From JADKFD01 sp050250665 (GTDB taxonomy: Bacteria > Pseudomonadota > Gammaproteobacteria > Xanthomonadales > SZUA-5): 39,133 nt of DNA. The notes below the pieces were generated by a model. That model was not told the DNA's origin. It saw only the letters and a program-made list of their open reading frames with translations, and searched no databases. The translations under genes and the position numbers were made by a program. The stretch's first letter is position 1; the number at the start of each line of letters is the position of its first letter. Shown one piece after another: positions 16,914 to 25,485 of the stretch. The DNA is taken from assembly GCA_050250665.1 (NCBI GenBank), contig JBFWOF010000056.1, positions 1 to 39,133 on the forward strand, in the 5' to 3' direction.

Positions 16914-17435
16914 ATGACTGGACCCGGATTCGTCACCATTGCCGCCATGGCCGCCAGCGTGCAGGAGATCGGGGCGACCATGCCCGGTCATTGGGCCAGC
17001 ACGCTGGCGGTGGTGGCGACCACCATCGGCGTCATCATCGCTTCGGTATTGCTGCATTACGAAGGGCTGACGCTGCTTCAGCGCAACCTCGGCGAGATCC
17101 ACGTCGGACCGCGGCGCATGAGGGTGCTGTTCGGCATCATCGGCGTGCTGATCATGCACGCCATCGAGATCACCTTCTTCGCGGTCGGCTACGCCATCGT
17201 CCACAAGGTTCACGACGGCGGCTCGATATCCGGCATGCCGCACCCACCGTTCATCGACCTGATGTATTTCTCCGCCACCACCTACACCACCGTGGGCTAT
17301 GGCGATCTGGCGCCGGTCGGGCCGCTGCGCTTCCTGGCTGCGGTCGAGTCCCTGGCCGGATTCGTGCTGGTCAGTTGGTCAGCCTCGTTCACCTATCTGG
17401 TGATGGAGCGATTCTGGGGCCGGCGGGCGCAGTAG
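16914..17435 (+). CDS. Two-pore-helix-type potassium channel family protein
   Basis: 173 aa. Membrane helices at about 28-50, 66-92 and 136-165, with a pore loop between the last two. The pore carries TTYTTVGYGDLAP, the K+ selectivity filter TVGYGD, so potassium conductance in the inner membrane is likely (Ion_trans_2-type domain). There is no attached RCK/TrkA regulatory domain and no voltage-sensor arginine array, so gating is not evident. AGGAAA precedes the ATG at good spacing. Confidence 0.88.
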   Translation: MTGPGFVTIAAMAASVQEIGATMPGHWASTLAVVATTIGVIIASVLLHYEGLTLLQRNLGEIHVGPRRMRVLFGIIGVLIMHAIEITFFAVGYAIVHKVHDGGSISGMPHPPFIDLMYFSATTYTTVGYGDLAPVGPLRFLAAVESLAGFVLVSWSASFTYLVMERFWGRRAQ

Positions 17436-17532
17436 TTGCGCAGGTCGGCGCCGCAATGGCAGCGGTGCAGCGGGTCCGCTGATCTGGTTTACTTCGCCTC
17501 CCTCCGGCACTGTCCCGGGATTGTGTGCTTCC

Positions 17533-18333
17533 ATGTCCTTGCCAGACGCTCCCGCCATTGATCCTCGCTTTGCCGGCATTGCCCGGCTCTACGGCGTCAA
17601 TGCGCTGGCGCGGCTGCAGCGCGCGCATGTGCTGGTGATCGGTGTGGGCGGCGTCGGATCCTGGGCCGCCGAGGCGCTGGCGCGCAGCGGCATCGGCAAG
17701 CTGACACTGATCGACGGCGACGAGGTCTGCGTGTCCAATGCCAACCGGCAGATGCACGCGCTCGAAGGCAACTACGGCAAGCTCAAGGTCGAGGTGCTGG
17801 CAGAGCGCCTGCGCGCCATTGATCCGGCACTGCAGGTGCAGCCGCTGGCGCATTTCCTCACGCCCTCCAATCTGGATCTGATCGGTGAAGGCGGCTTCGA
17901 TGCGGTACTGGATGCCTGTGATGCTTTCCGGGTCAAGGTCGAGACCATCGTCTACTGCCGACGCCGCAAGATTCCGCTGATCGTGTCGGGCTCGGCGGGT
18001 GGTCGTGTCGACCCGACCCAGATCCGGGTGCGGGATCTGTCGCGCACGGAGCACGATGCCCTGCTCAGTCTGATCCGCAAGAAGCTGCGCGAGGAGTTCA
18101 GGTACCCGCGCGGACCCAAGCGCTATTTCGGCGTACCTGCGGTGTATTCGCTGGAGAATGTGCGCTATCCCAGCGCCGATGGCGGGGTCTGTTCGGCCAA
18201 ACCGGATTCGCTGGAGGAGGGCCGACTCGATTGCGGCGGCGGCCTGGGTGCGGCCACCCATGTCACCGGCGCCTTCGCCTTTGTCGCGGTGGGCGAGTTG
18301 ATCCGGCGGCTGCTGGCAAAGGCCGAGGGCTGA
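17533..18333 (+). CDS. tcdA: tRNA threonylcarbamoyladenosine dehydratase TcdA (CsdL)
   Basis: 266 aa E1/ThiF-like enzyme. TcdA uses ATP to cyclise t6A at position 37 of ANN-decoding tRNAs to ct6A in the cytoplasm. The Rossmann ATP-binding motif GVGGVGSW lies at about 37-44, followed by LIDGDEVCVSNANRQ, and the conserved N-terminal RFAGIARLYG. The C-terminal region has KPDSLEEGRLDCGGGLGAATHVTGAFAFVA, typical of the family. Starts are possible at TTG 17521 or ATG 17533; I chose the ATG because family members begin just before this point. No csdA or csdE neighbour is present. Confidence 0.94.
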   Translation: MSLPDAPAIDPRFAGIARLYGVNALARLQRAHVLVIGVGGVGSWAAEALARSGIGKLTLIDGDEVCVSNANRQMHALEGNYGKLKVEVLAERLRAIDPALQVQPLAHFLTPSNLDLIGEGGFDAVLDACDAFRVKVETIVYCRRRKIPLIVSGSAGGRVDPTQIRVRDLSRTEHDALLSLIRKKLREEFRYPRGPKRYFGVPAVYSLENVRYPSADGGVCSAKPDSLEEGRLDCGGGLGAATHVTGAFAFVAVGELIRRLLAKAEG

Positions 18334-18340
18334 CCTTTCG

Positions 18341-18430
18341 GTAGGCCGAGAGTGCGCGCCGCAGACCCGTTCCCCGGCATGGGCGTGGTCAAGAGCGCCG
18401 GGGAGCCGCTGCGCGACACCCTCGGCCTAC
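18341..18430. repeat. Nested inverted repeat between tcdA and the histidine kinase gene
   Basis: Outer arms GTAGGCCGAG (18341-18350) and CTCGGCCTAC (18421-18430) are perfectly complementary. Inner arms TCCCCGGC (18371-18378) and GCCGGGGA (18397-18404) form a second perfect stem. The intermediate GCGCGCCGCAG and GCCGCTGCGCG segments pair partly. The whole could fold as one long cruciform or structured RNA of about 90 nt. There is no T-run, so it is not a standard terminator; a REPIN-type element is the simplest reading. Confidence 0.6.
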
Positions 18431-18510
18431 GTTCGACTGCGTGCTCTTCGCGCCGCTTGCAGATACTTGGCCGCAGAATGTGGCCCTGGCTTTTTTGTTT
18501 GAGGTTGCCA

Positions 18511-19821
18511 ATGACCCATCACGGTCAATCCGGGCTCCGTGCGAAGATCGGTATTGCCTTCATCCTGCAGGCGGCTGCCATTTCCTGCGGCACGGTGCTG
18601 GGTGTGTATGGCGCGGCAGCGGTGCTCGAAGATGTGCTGATGAAGCGCGCGCTGCGCGAGGAAACCAATCACTACATCGAGTTGCTGGAACGCAATCCGG
18701 TCTATCCGACGCCCGATACCCACAACATGAAGGGCTATCTGCAGCGCTCCGGCGAAACCGACGAGGTGGTGCCGCCGGAACTGCGCGGTCTGGATCTAGG
18801 ATTCCACGTGCTGCGCCAGAATGGCAGTCGGGCGCTGGTGTTCGTGTCCGATGCCAAGCCGGGTCGACTGTTCCTGGTCATCGATCAGGCTCATATCGGC
18901 CAGTTGGCGCTGTTCTTCGGCCTGGTGCCGCTAACCCTGGTGCTGATGTTCATCTATCTCGCCACCTGGCTTACCTACCGGCTGTCACGCCGGGCGATTT
19001 CGCCGGTGATCTGGCTGGCCAACGAAGTGCGCAGCTGGGACCCGAAGAACCCCGATTTCAGCGCGCTGGCGCCCGAGCGCATGCCGCCCGACATCGAGGG
19101 TGAGACCCTGGCACTGTCGGAATCGATCTATGGATTCGGCAAGCGCATTTCCGAATTCGTTGACCGCGAACGCAATTTCACCCGCGATGCCAGTCACGAG
19201 CTGCGCACACCGCTGACGGTGATCAAGATGGCCAGCGAAGTGCTGATCAGCGACGGCCAGCTGGATGACTACTCGATGCGCAATGCAAAGCGCATCCTGC
19301 GGTCGGCACGGGACATGGAGGCGCTGATCGAGGCCTTCCTGCTGATGGCCCGCGAAGCCGAAAACGCGCTGCCGGCGGACGATTTCTCGATCAATTCCGT
19401 GGTCTGCGAAGAAATGGAGCGCGCCGAGACATTGGCGGCAGAAAAGCCGATCAAGCTGGAAATCGTCGAGAACGCCCAGTTCTGCCTGCACGCGCCCTCA
19501 AAGGTCGTGGCCGTGCTGATCGGCAATCTGATCCGCAATGCGGTCAGTTACACCGATGAGGGTCGGGTGCGGGTCATCGTCGATCCAGGCATGGTTACGG
19601 TGGAGGACACCGGCGTCGGCATGTCCGAAGAAGACCTCAAGCAGATCTTCCAGCCTTTCTTCCGCGCCGAACACGGCCGCCGCGGCGGTATCGGCGTAGG
19701 ACTGACCATCGTCAAGCGCCTGTCGGACCGCTTCCGTTGGCCGATCGAGTTCGAAAGCAAGCTGGGCGAGGGCACCCGGGTGAAAGTGCGGTTCCCGGAT
19801 TGCCGGCAGGTGGGGTGCTGA
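18511..19821 (+). CDS. Sensor histidine kinase (orphan)
   Basis: 436 aa. Membrane helix 1 at about 12-37, a periplasmic sensing region of about 95 residues, helix 2 at about 130-155, a HAMP-like linker, HisKA with phospho-accepting H229 in DASHELRTPLTVIK, and HATPase_c with VEDTGVGMSEEDL (G1) and GGIGVGLTIV (G2). It should autophosphorylate at the inner membrane. No response regulator is adjacent on either side, so its partner is elsewhere. The ATG at 18511 has GAGG about 7 bases upstream; an in-frame start at 18352 would add an implausible 53 residues and run through the inverted repeat. Confidence 0.92.
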   Translation: MTHHGQSGLRAKIGIAFILQAAAISCGTVLGVYGAAAVLEDVLMKRALREETNHYIELLERNPVYPTPDTHNMKGYLQRSGETDEVVPPELRGLDLGFHVLRQNGSRALVFVSDAKPGRLFLVIDQAHIGQLALFFGLVPLTLVLMFIYLATWLTYRLSRRAISPVIWLANEVRSWDPKNPDFSALAPERMPPDIEGETLALSESIYGFGKRISEFVDRERNFTRDASHELRTPLTVIKMASEVLISDGQLDDYSMRNAKRILRSARDMEALIEAFLLMAREAENALPADDFSINSVVCEEMERAETLAAEKPIKLEIVENAQFCLHAPSKVVAVLIGNLIRNAVSYTDEGRVRVIVDPGMVTVEDTGVGMSEEDLKQIFQPFFRAEHGRRGGIGVGLTIVKRLSDRFRWPIEFESKLGEGTRVKVRFPDCRQVGC

Positions 19822-19883
19822 CGGAACCGGGGAAGGGGGCACGGGAAAGGCTCAGCTCTCGGGTGCCAGTCGTCCCGCTCCTG

Positions 19884-19908
19884 TGTAGGAGCGCCCTTGC
19901 GGCGCGAT
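19884..19908. repeat. REP-like element
   Basis: TGTAGGAGCGCCCTTGCGG followed by CGCGAT, a variant of the TGTAGGAGCGACCTCGCG elements at 38879-38946. Intergenic, between the convergent histidine kinase and ABC exporter genes. Confidence 0.65.
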
Positions 19909-19956
19909 CGGTGACGCGACGAGCTTGCCGTCAGGCAGGCTGCAGCCAGAAGCTGG

Positions 19957-19996
19957 ACGCGAAGTACGCAAAGGAAAAGCAGAGAGCGCGCGAAGA
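19957..19996. repeat. ACGCAGAGG-family dispersed repeat, single copy
   Basis: ACGCGAAGTACGCAAAGG then AAAAGCAGAGAGCGCGCGAAG aligns well with one arm of the inverted repeat at 39001-39093 (ACGCAGAGGAGAAGCAGAGAG). The same repeat family is therefore present at two intergenic sites in this window. Confidence 0.5.
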
Positions 19997-20035
19997 ACTG
20001 CAGTCGGATCGTCGGAGTGCCCCGTGCCCCGGCAG

Positions 20036-21784
20036 CTACACCAGCTGCAATCTGGCCAGTTCGGCGTACAGGCCGCCCTGGGCCAGCAGTTCCTCGTGCT
20101 TGCCCTGGGCCACGATGCGGCCGTGGTCCAGCACCACGATGCGATCGGCTTTCTTCACGGTGGCCAGTCGATGGGCGATGACCAGCGTGGTGCGGCCGGC
20201 CATCAGCCGTTCCAGCGCCTGTTGCACGGCGCGCTCGCTCTGGGCGTCCAGCGCGCTGGTGGCTTCGTCCAGCAACAGGATCGAGGCGTCGCGCAACAGC
20301 GCCCGGGCAATCACCACGCGCTGTTGCTGGCCGCCGGACAGGCGCACGCCGCGCTCGCCGAGGTAGGTATCCAGCCCCTGCGGCAGAGCGGCCAGGAAAT
20401 CGTAGGCCTCAGCAGCACGTGCCGCGGCCTCCACTTCCTCGCGGCTGGCTTCGGGGCGCCCGTAGCGGATGTTCTCCAGCGCGCTGGTGCCGAAGATCAC
20501 CGGATCCTGGGGCACCAGCGCATACAGCCGCCGCAGATCGGCAATGCGCAGGTTCCTGAGGTCGGTGCCATCGACGGTGATGCGGCCGCTGGCCGGATCG
20601 TAGAAACGCAACAGCAGCTGGAACAGCGTGCTCTTGCCGGCTCCGGAAGGCCCGACCAGCGCCACGGTCTCGCCGCTGCGCACTTCCAGATCGATGCCCT
20701 CCAGCGCGGCCACATCGGGGCGTGAGTCGTAGTGGAAACGCAGGCCTTCGATGCGGATGTGTTCCTGCAACGCGGTCGGTGCAGAACTGGCGACTTCCGG
20801 ATCGCGAATGCGCGGCTGGATGGCCAACAGCTCTGCCAGTCGGCCCATGGCGCCCGATGCCCGCTGCACATCGCCCCAGACCTCGCTGACTGCACCAACG
20901 GAACCGGCGGCCAGCACCGCATAAAGCACGAACTGCCCGAGTTCGCCGCCGGACAGGGTGCCTGCGAGCACGGCCTTGGCACCGATCCACAGCACCACGG
21001 TGACGGCGCCGAAGACCAGCAGGATGGCCACTGCCGTCAGGCTGGCGCGCATGCGAATACGTTTGGTGGCGGTGGCCAGCGTGCGCCGAACGGCATCGCC
21101 AAAGCGCGTCGACTCGCGGCCTTCCGAGACATTGGCCTGGACCGTGTGGATGGCGTTGAAGGTCTCGCCGGCGATGGCCGAGGAATCGGCAATACGGTCC
21201 TGGCTCTCGCGCGAGAGCTTTTCGACCCGTCGGCCGAAGATCAGGATCGGCGCCACCACCACCGGGATGCCGAGCACGATCAGCATCGACAGCTTCGGGC
21301 TGGTGATGACCAGCATGATCAGGGCGCCGACCAGCATCACCAGACTGCGCAATGCCACCGAGGCGCTGGAGCCGACCACGGTCTGGATCAGTTCGGTGTC
21401 GGCGGTCAGCCGGCTCAGCAGTTCGCCGGTGCGGGTGCTCTCGTAGAAGCCGAGGTCGAGTCGCAGCAGATGATCGTAGACCTCGCGCCGCAGGTCGGCC
21501 ATGACCTGTTCGCCCAGCCGGGTGACGAAATAGAAACGGGCCGCCGTGCCGATTGCCAGCAATATGGCCACAGCCAGCAGCGCCAGAAAATACTTGTCGA
21601 CGTATTCGGCGTTGGCCTGGGAGAAGCCGTGATCGATCATCTGGCCCACCGCGCTGGGCAGCGACAGCGAGGCCACCGACGCCAGCAGCAGAAAGCCCAG
21701 CGCGCCAGCCATCAGGCCGCGATAAGGCCGCAGAAAGGGTCGTAGCGCCGCCAGCGGCGCGATGGAACGGGTTTTTTCGGACAC
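20036..21784 (-). CDS. MsbA-type ABC exporter (fused transmembrane and ATPase domains)
   Basis: 582 aa, the length typical of MsbA-like half-transporters that act as homodimers in the inner membrane. Six membrane helices at about 20-300, then the nucleotide-binding domain: Walker A GPSGAGKST (K384), Q-loop VPQDPVIFG, signature LSGGQQQR, Walker B ILLLDEATSALD, H-loop IAHRL. The substrate may be lipid A-like or a lipophilic compound and cannot be told from sequence. The GTG at 21784 (VSEKTRSIAPL) fits the family start. An ATG at 21919 would add 45 residues of Arg/Pro-rich sequence with no similarity to the family. No lpxK neighbour is seen, so it need not be msbA itself. Confidence 0.9.
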   Translation of the reverse strand: MSEKTRSIAPLAALRPFLRPYRGLMAGALGFLLLASVASLSLPSAVGQMIDHGFSQANAEYVDKYFLALLAVAILLAIGTAARFYFVTRLGEQVMADLRREVYDHLLRLDLGFYESTRTGELLSRLTADTELIQTVVGSSASVALRSLVMLVGALIMLVITSPKLSMLIVLGIPVVVAPILIFGRRVEKLSRESQDRIADSSAIAGETFNAIHTVQANVSEGRESTRFGDAVRRTLATATKRIRMRASLTAVAILLVFGAVTVVLWIGAKAVLAGTLSGGELGQFVLYAVLAAGSVGAVSEVWGDVQRASGAMGRLAELLAIQPRIRDPEVASSAPTALQEHIRIEGLRFHYDSRPDVAALEGIDLEVRSGETVALVGPSGAGKSTLFQLLLRFYDPASGRITVDGTDLRNLRIADLRRLYALVPQDPVIFGTSALENIRYGRPEASREEVEAAARAAEAYDFLAALPQGLDTYLGERGVRLSGGQQQRVVIARALLRDASILLLDEATSALDAQSERAVQQALERLMAGRTTLVIAHRLATVKKADRIVVLDHGRIVAQGKHEELLAQGGLYAELARLQLV

Positions 21785-22007
21785 AGGCGGGCAGGTCTGG
21801 GAATGGGGGAGTGATCGACCCGGCGAAACGTGCGCGCGAGCCACCCGCGCCTCCGACTCGGAGAGCGGCAATGGGCGGATTTTGTGCCGATCGCCAGGAA
21901 TACAAGGTCTGGTGACCATTCGCGACCTTGAGCGCGGCGAGTGGCGAAGACCGTCGCGCAATGTCCTACCATAGGGACGCCAGCAAGGCATGCAGCGGGG
22001 AGGCGGC

Positions 22008-23066
22008 ATGGGAGAACCGTGGATGGTGTACGGCGCCTATGGCTATACCGGGCGTCTGGTCCTGGAACAGGCCATTGCGGCCGGGTACAAGCCCGTGGTC
22101 GCCGGTCGTGATCCGGCGCGTACTGAATCTGTGGCGCTCGAGTTCGGCCTGCCGCATCGCAGCTTCGAGTTGACCGACACCCAGGCGCTGCGTCGCGGTC
22201 TGGAGGGCATGCGCGCGGTGCTCCATTGTGCCGGTCCGTTCTCGCAGACCGCCGCTCCGATGATTGCCGCGTGCCTGCAGGTGGGCACGCACTATCTGGA
22301 CATCACCGGCGAGATCGAGGTCTTTGCCTATGCCTACGCCAACGACAGCGCCGCTCGCAAACATGGTGTTGCATTGGTGCCGGGCGTGGGTTTTGATGTG
22401 GTGCCCACCGATTGCCTGGCGGCGATGCTGCGGGAGGATCTGCCCGATGCCAACGAGTTGCTGCTGGCCTTCGACGCCGAGGGTGGTCCCAGCCGCGGAA
22501 CCGCACTGACCGGCATCGAGGGACTGGGCAAGGGCGGTCGCATTCGTCGCGACGGCGAGCTGATCCGCGTGCCGCTGGGCTACAAGCGCCGCGAGATCAA
22601 TTTCCCGCGCGGCAGCCGGCAATGCGTGACCATCCCCTGGGGCGATGTCTACACGGCCTTCGTCAGCACCGGCATCCCCAATATCGAGGTCTACATGGCG
22701 ATGCCGCCGCGCACCATTGCAGGCTTGCGTCGTTTGCGCTGGCTGGCTCCCTTGCTGGGTCTGGCGCCGGTGCAATGGTTGCTGAAGCGCCGGGTAGAAG
22801 CGAGTGTCAAGGGGCCTTCGGAACAGCGCCGCAATGAATGCCACGCCTACGTCTACGGAGAAGTGCGCAATCCGCGCGGAGACGTGCGTGCGGCCACGCT
22901 GACCACGCCCAATGGCTACGCGCTGACGGCGATGTCGGCACTGCGGATCGCCCGCTTTCTGGCCACCGATATCGGCCCGCATGCGGGCTTCTACACGCCC
23001 TCGCTGCTGATGGGCTCCAACTTCGTGCGCAAGCTCAAGGGCGTGGAGTACGCGAGGGTGCGTTGA
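22008..23066 (+). CDS. Saccharopine dehydrogenase-like NAD(P)-binding oxidoreductase
   Basis: 352 aa. The N-terminal Rossmann motif GAYGYTG is at residues 9-15, with VVAGRDPAR as the typical cofactor-binding strand end. LHCAGPFSQTA, THYLDITGE and VPGVGFDVVPTDC are hallmarks of the trans-acting enoyl reductase / saccharopine dehydrogenase NAD-binding family. These membrane-associated reductases act on lipid or polyketide-type substrates in some bacteria; the substrate here is unknown. GGGGAGG precedes the ATG at 22008 with good spacing; an in-frame ATG at 21990 overlaps that ribosome binding site and is rejected. Divergent from the ABC exporter. Confidence 0.9.
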   Translation: MGEPWMVYGAYGYTGRLVLEQAIAAGYKPVVAGRDPARTESVALEFGLPHRSFELTDTQALRRGLEGMRAVLHCAGPFSQTAAPMIAACLQVGTHYLDITGEIEVFAYAYANDSAARKHGVALVPGVGFDVVPTDCLAAMLREDLPDANELLLAFDAEGGPSRGTALTGIEGLGKGGRIRRDGELIRVPLGYKRREINFPRGSRQCVTIPWGDVYTAFVSTGIPNIEVYMAMPPRTIAGLRRLRWLAPLLGLAPVQWLLKRRVEASVKGPSEQRRNECHAYVYGEVRNPRGDVRAATLTTPNGYALTAMSALRIARFLATDIGPHAGFYTPSLLMGSNFVRKLKGVEYARVR

Positions 23067-23067
23067 C

Positions 23068-23107
23068 AAGGGCACGAGGGCAGGAGGGCAGGAGGGCACG
23101 AGGGCAG
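23068..23107. repeat. 8-bp tandem repeat, five units
   Basis: Five units of the form GAGGGCAG or GAGGGCAC (the first is AAGGGCAC) follow head to tail directly after the oxidoreductase stop. It is strand-asymmetric and G-rich, and a candidate for slippage variation. Confidence 0.8.
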
Positions 23108-23154
23108 GAAGAATCTAGAGCGTCGAGGATTCGGTTGCCCGCTGGCAGACGCTG

Positions 23155-23634
23155 TCAGGCACCACCCTCGCGCTGCTGTCCAATCCAGGCCAGCAGGCGT
23201 TCGACCTGGTCGGCGTCGGCCTGCTGGTAGGCGGCTTGAAAGGCGGCGCGATGGGCGTCGCCGAGTTCAGGGTCAGCACTCAGATGCGGGCTGTGGTAGG
23301 CAAAATGCAGTGCCAGACCCTGATCGGCGTCGATGCGGATGCTCACCGTGCGGCTGCCCCCAGCCAGCGTCGGCGGAAACAGCGTGTGTTGACGGATGGA
23401 CTGACCCGCGGCGTCGGCCTTGAGCGTCTCGACAATCGTCAGCGCGCCAAAACCCAGCTCACGCCGCCAGCTGTCATCGCCTGTCGCCACCACCTCGACC
23501 GCGTCCAGATCCGGACGCAGCAGCTTCGGATCGAGGCTGGCCTGCAGCAGCGCCGACCAGAGCTCGCTTGCCGTAAGCGCCCGGGTCAGGTCGGCAGTGC
23601 CTTCGCGCACACGGATGCGATGCTCGAATCGGAT
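23155..23634 (-). CDS. DUF1857/AtaL-like SRPBCC-fold protein, probable ATC start
   Basis: About 159 aa. The run RFEHRIRV, then LTASELWSALLQ, RPDLDAVEVV, WRRELGFGALTIVETL and the Gly-rich SRTVSIRID strand resemble DUF1857 / AtaL-like proteins of the START/SRPBCC hydrophobic-pocket fold. The function is unknown. The family begins (M)xFEHxI, which here maps to ATC CGA TTC GAG CAT with the ATC at 23634. GAGGG lies 7 bases upstream of the ATC, ideal for a start. No ATG, GTG or TTG exists in frame between the upstream stop and this point; the first is GTG at 23610, which would remove the conserved strand. A mutated start is the alternative. Confidence 0.75.
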   Translation of the reverse strand: MRFEHRIRVREGTADLTRALTASELWSALLQASLDPKLLRPDLDAVEVVATGDDSWRRELGFGALTIVETLKADAAGQSIRQHTLFPPTLAGGSRTVSIRIDADQGLALHFAYHSPHLSADPELGDAHRAAFQAAYQQADADQVERLLAWIGQQREGGA

Positions 23635-23722
23635 GGCGTTTCCCTCGCTGAAACATGGCCAATGTCGTGAGCTCCAGTTTCAATCCGGCACTGATCCTGG
23701 AGCCCGTGCCGAGATTCGAGCG

Positions 23723-23751
23723 TTCACATGGCGTTTATTTACGTCTATTCT
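23723..23751 (+). promoter_or_regulatory. Candidate sigma70-type promoter of the di-heme cytochrome gene
   Basis: TTCACA (23723-23728, 5 of 6 to TTGACA) and TATTCT (23746-23751, 4 of 6 to TATAAT) are spaced by exactly 17 bp in a locally AT-rich stretch. They lie about 118 bp upstream of the ATG at 23869. Confidence 0.5.
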
Positions 23752-23868
23752 CTGTGAATTCGCATAGGCTGCAAAGCACCGGCGTGTTGCGAAGCGCCCC
23801 ATGACGTAGACCCACCCGTCCTCTCCAGGAGCGAGGGCCGCGTCCCATCAAATCGGCAGGAGACGAGT

Positions 23869-25362
23869 ATGCGCAAGACCCATCTGACTCTGGCATTGGC
23901 TGCTGGCCTGGTGCCGTGGATCGCGGCATCCGCGGTCACGATCGGCGATGGACCCATCATCGAGACGCATCTGGATCAGACCCAGATTGACAGTGGCGCG
24001 GTGACTTTCGATCAGCTCTTTGCCCAGGGCAAGCTGCTGTTCCAGGCCAAGTTCAACATGTTCGACGGCCAGGGTCGGCCAGGCACGACCGGTGGTGGCG
24101 CCGCGCGCGTCCCCGGCAGCGCGCCGGCTTTCATCCGCACCTCGGCTCCCGAGTCCAATTCATGCTCCGGTTGCCACAACCAGCCCTTCTCCGGCGGCGG
24201 CGGCGATATCGTCGCCAACGTCTTCGTGCTGGCGCAAACCCTGGATCCGGTCACCGAATCGGTCAACGCCCAGTTCAGCAACGACCGCAATACCCTGGGC
24301 ATGCAGGGCACTGCCGGCATCGAGATGCTCGCTCGTGAAATGACCGCGGATCTGCAGACGATTCGTGATCAGGCGCTCAGTGCCGCCCGCGGTACCGGCC
24401 GCAGCACGCGCCTGGCTCTGACTACCAAGACCGTGAATTTCGGTTTTGTCACGGCGCATGCCGATGGCACCGTCGACACCAGCGAGATCAAGGGCATCAA
24501 CGCCGATCTGATTCTTCGCCCCTTCCACCAGAAGGGCGCCGTGATCTCGCTGCGCGAATTCACCAACAATGCGATGAATCACCACCATGGCATGCAGTCG
24601 ACCGAGCGCTTCGGCGCCGCTCGCACCGGTACCGCTGATTTCGATCAGGATGGTGTGGCCGATGAGCTGACCGTGGGTGACATCACCGCGACCACCATCT
24701 ATCAGGCCGCTCTGAATACGCCGGGGCAGGTATTGCCCGATGACGTCGGCGCGCTGCGCGCGGTGATCCGCGGCGAGCGCAAGTTCGAAACCGTGGGTTG
24801 CGCCGACTGCCATGTGCCGTCGCTGAAGCTCAATACCACGCAGTTCACGGAGCCCAATCCGTACAATCCGGACGGCAATCTGAAGCCCAACGAAGTCGCG
24901 CAGGTGTTCAGCTTCGACATGACCACCCAGGGCCAGCTGCCGCGCTTCGAGGCTGCTGCGGGTGGTGGCATCAATGTACGTGCCTACACCGATCTCAAGC
25001 GCCACAATCTGTGCGATGCGCAGGTTCGTCACTACTGCAACGAGCAGGTGGTCCAGGGCGGTATTTCGACCGAAGTGTTCCTGACTCGACGCCTGTGGGA
25101 TGCCGGCAATTCGGCGCCCTACGGTCATCGCGGCGATCTCACCACGCTGACCGAGGCGATCATGGCCCACGGTGGCGAAGCGGCAGCATCCCGCGTTGCC
25201 TTCGAGCAGCTGGGAGCGCAGGGCCAGGCCGAGATCATCGAGTTCCTGAAGTCCCTGCAGATGCTGGAGCCGGGCACGCCTTCGCTGGTGGTTGACAAGC
25301 GCGGCAAGCCGGCTGACAAGGCGGCCGCCGCCAAGCGTGTGGGCGAGGCGGTCAAGGGCTGA
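23869..25362 (+). CDS. Exported di-heme cytochrome c / di-heme oxidoreductase (DUF1111-like)
   Basis: 497 aa. Signal peptide at 1-22. Two c-type heme sites: CSGCH (C99, C102, H103) and CADCH (C311, C314, H315). The segment SAPYGHRGDLTTLTEAIMAHGGEA near the C-terminus is typical of the DUF1111 / di-heme oxidoreductase family, related to di-heme peroxidases (MauG/CcpA). It should be periplasmic and depend on the Ccm maturation system. The electron partner and substrate are unknown. A DFDQDGVADEL segment may bind calcium. AGGAG lies just before the ATG. It stands alone, with its own promoter and a downstream hairpin. Confidence 0.88.
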   Translation: MRKTHLTLALAAGLVPWIAASAVTIGDGPIIETHLDQTQIDSGAVTFDQLFAQGKLLFQAKFNMFDGQGRPGTTGGGAARVPGSAPAFIRTSAPESNSCSGCHNQPFSGGGGDIVANVFVLAQTLDPVTESVNAQFSNDRNTLGMQGTAGIEMLAREMTADLQTIRDQALSAARGTGRSTRLALTTKTVNFGFVTAHADGTVDTSEIKGINADLILRPFHQKGAVISLREFTNNAMNHHHGMQSTERFGAARTGTADFDQDGVADELTVGDITATTIYQAALNTPGQVLPDDVGALRAVIRGERKFETVGCADCHVPSLKLNTTQFTEPNPYNPDGNLKPNEVAQVFSFDMTTQGQLPRFEAAAGGGINVRAYTDLKRHNLCDAQVRHYCNEQVVQGGISTEVFLTRRLWDAGNSAPYGHRGDLTTLTEAIMAHGGEAAASRVAFEQLGAQGQAEIIEFLKSLQMLEPGTPSLVVDKRGKPADKAAAAKRVGEAVKG

Positions 25363-25382
25363 TAGCCTGTTGCTCTGATGGT

Positions 25383-25411
25383 GCCCGGGCCGGGCTTTGC
25401 TCGGTCCGGGC
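25383..25411. terminator. GC-rich hairpin between convergent genes
   Basis: GCCCGGGCCGGGC (25383-25395) pairs with GCTCGGTCCGGGC (25399-25411), 11 of 13 positions (G-T included as mismatches), with a 3-base loop. It lies 20 bp after the cytochrome stop. No T-run follows, so termination is plausible but unproven. Confidence 0.45.
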
Positions 25412-25485
25412 TATCTGACGAAGAAGCTGGCCGATGAACCGCAGTGCGGGTCATCTAGGGCTACGAAGAGCGATGTTGCTTCGCC

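Noticed and set aside
21785..22009. Upstream extension of the ABC exporter by up to 75 residues
   Set aside because: Arg/Pro-rich, overlaps the divergent gene start, and gives a protein longer than the family; the GTG at 21784 gives 582 aa.
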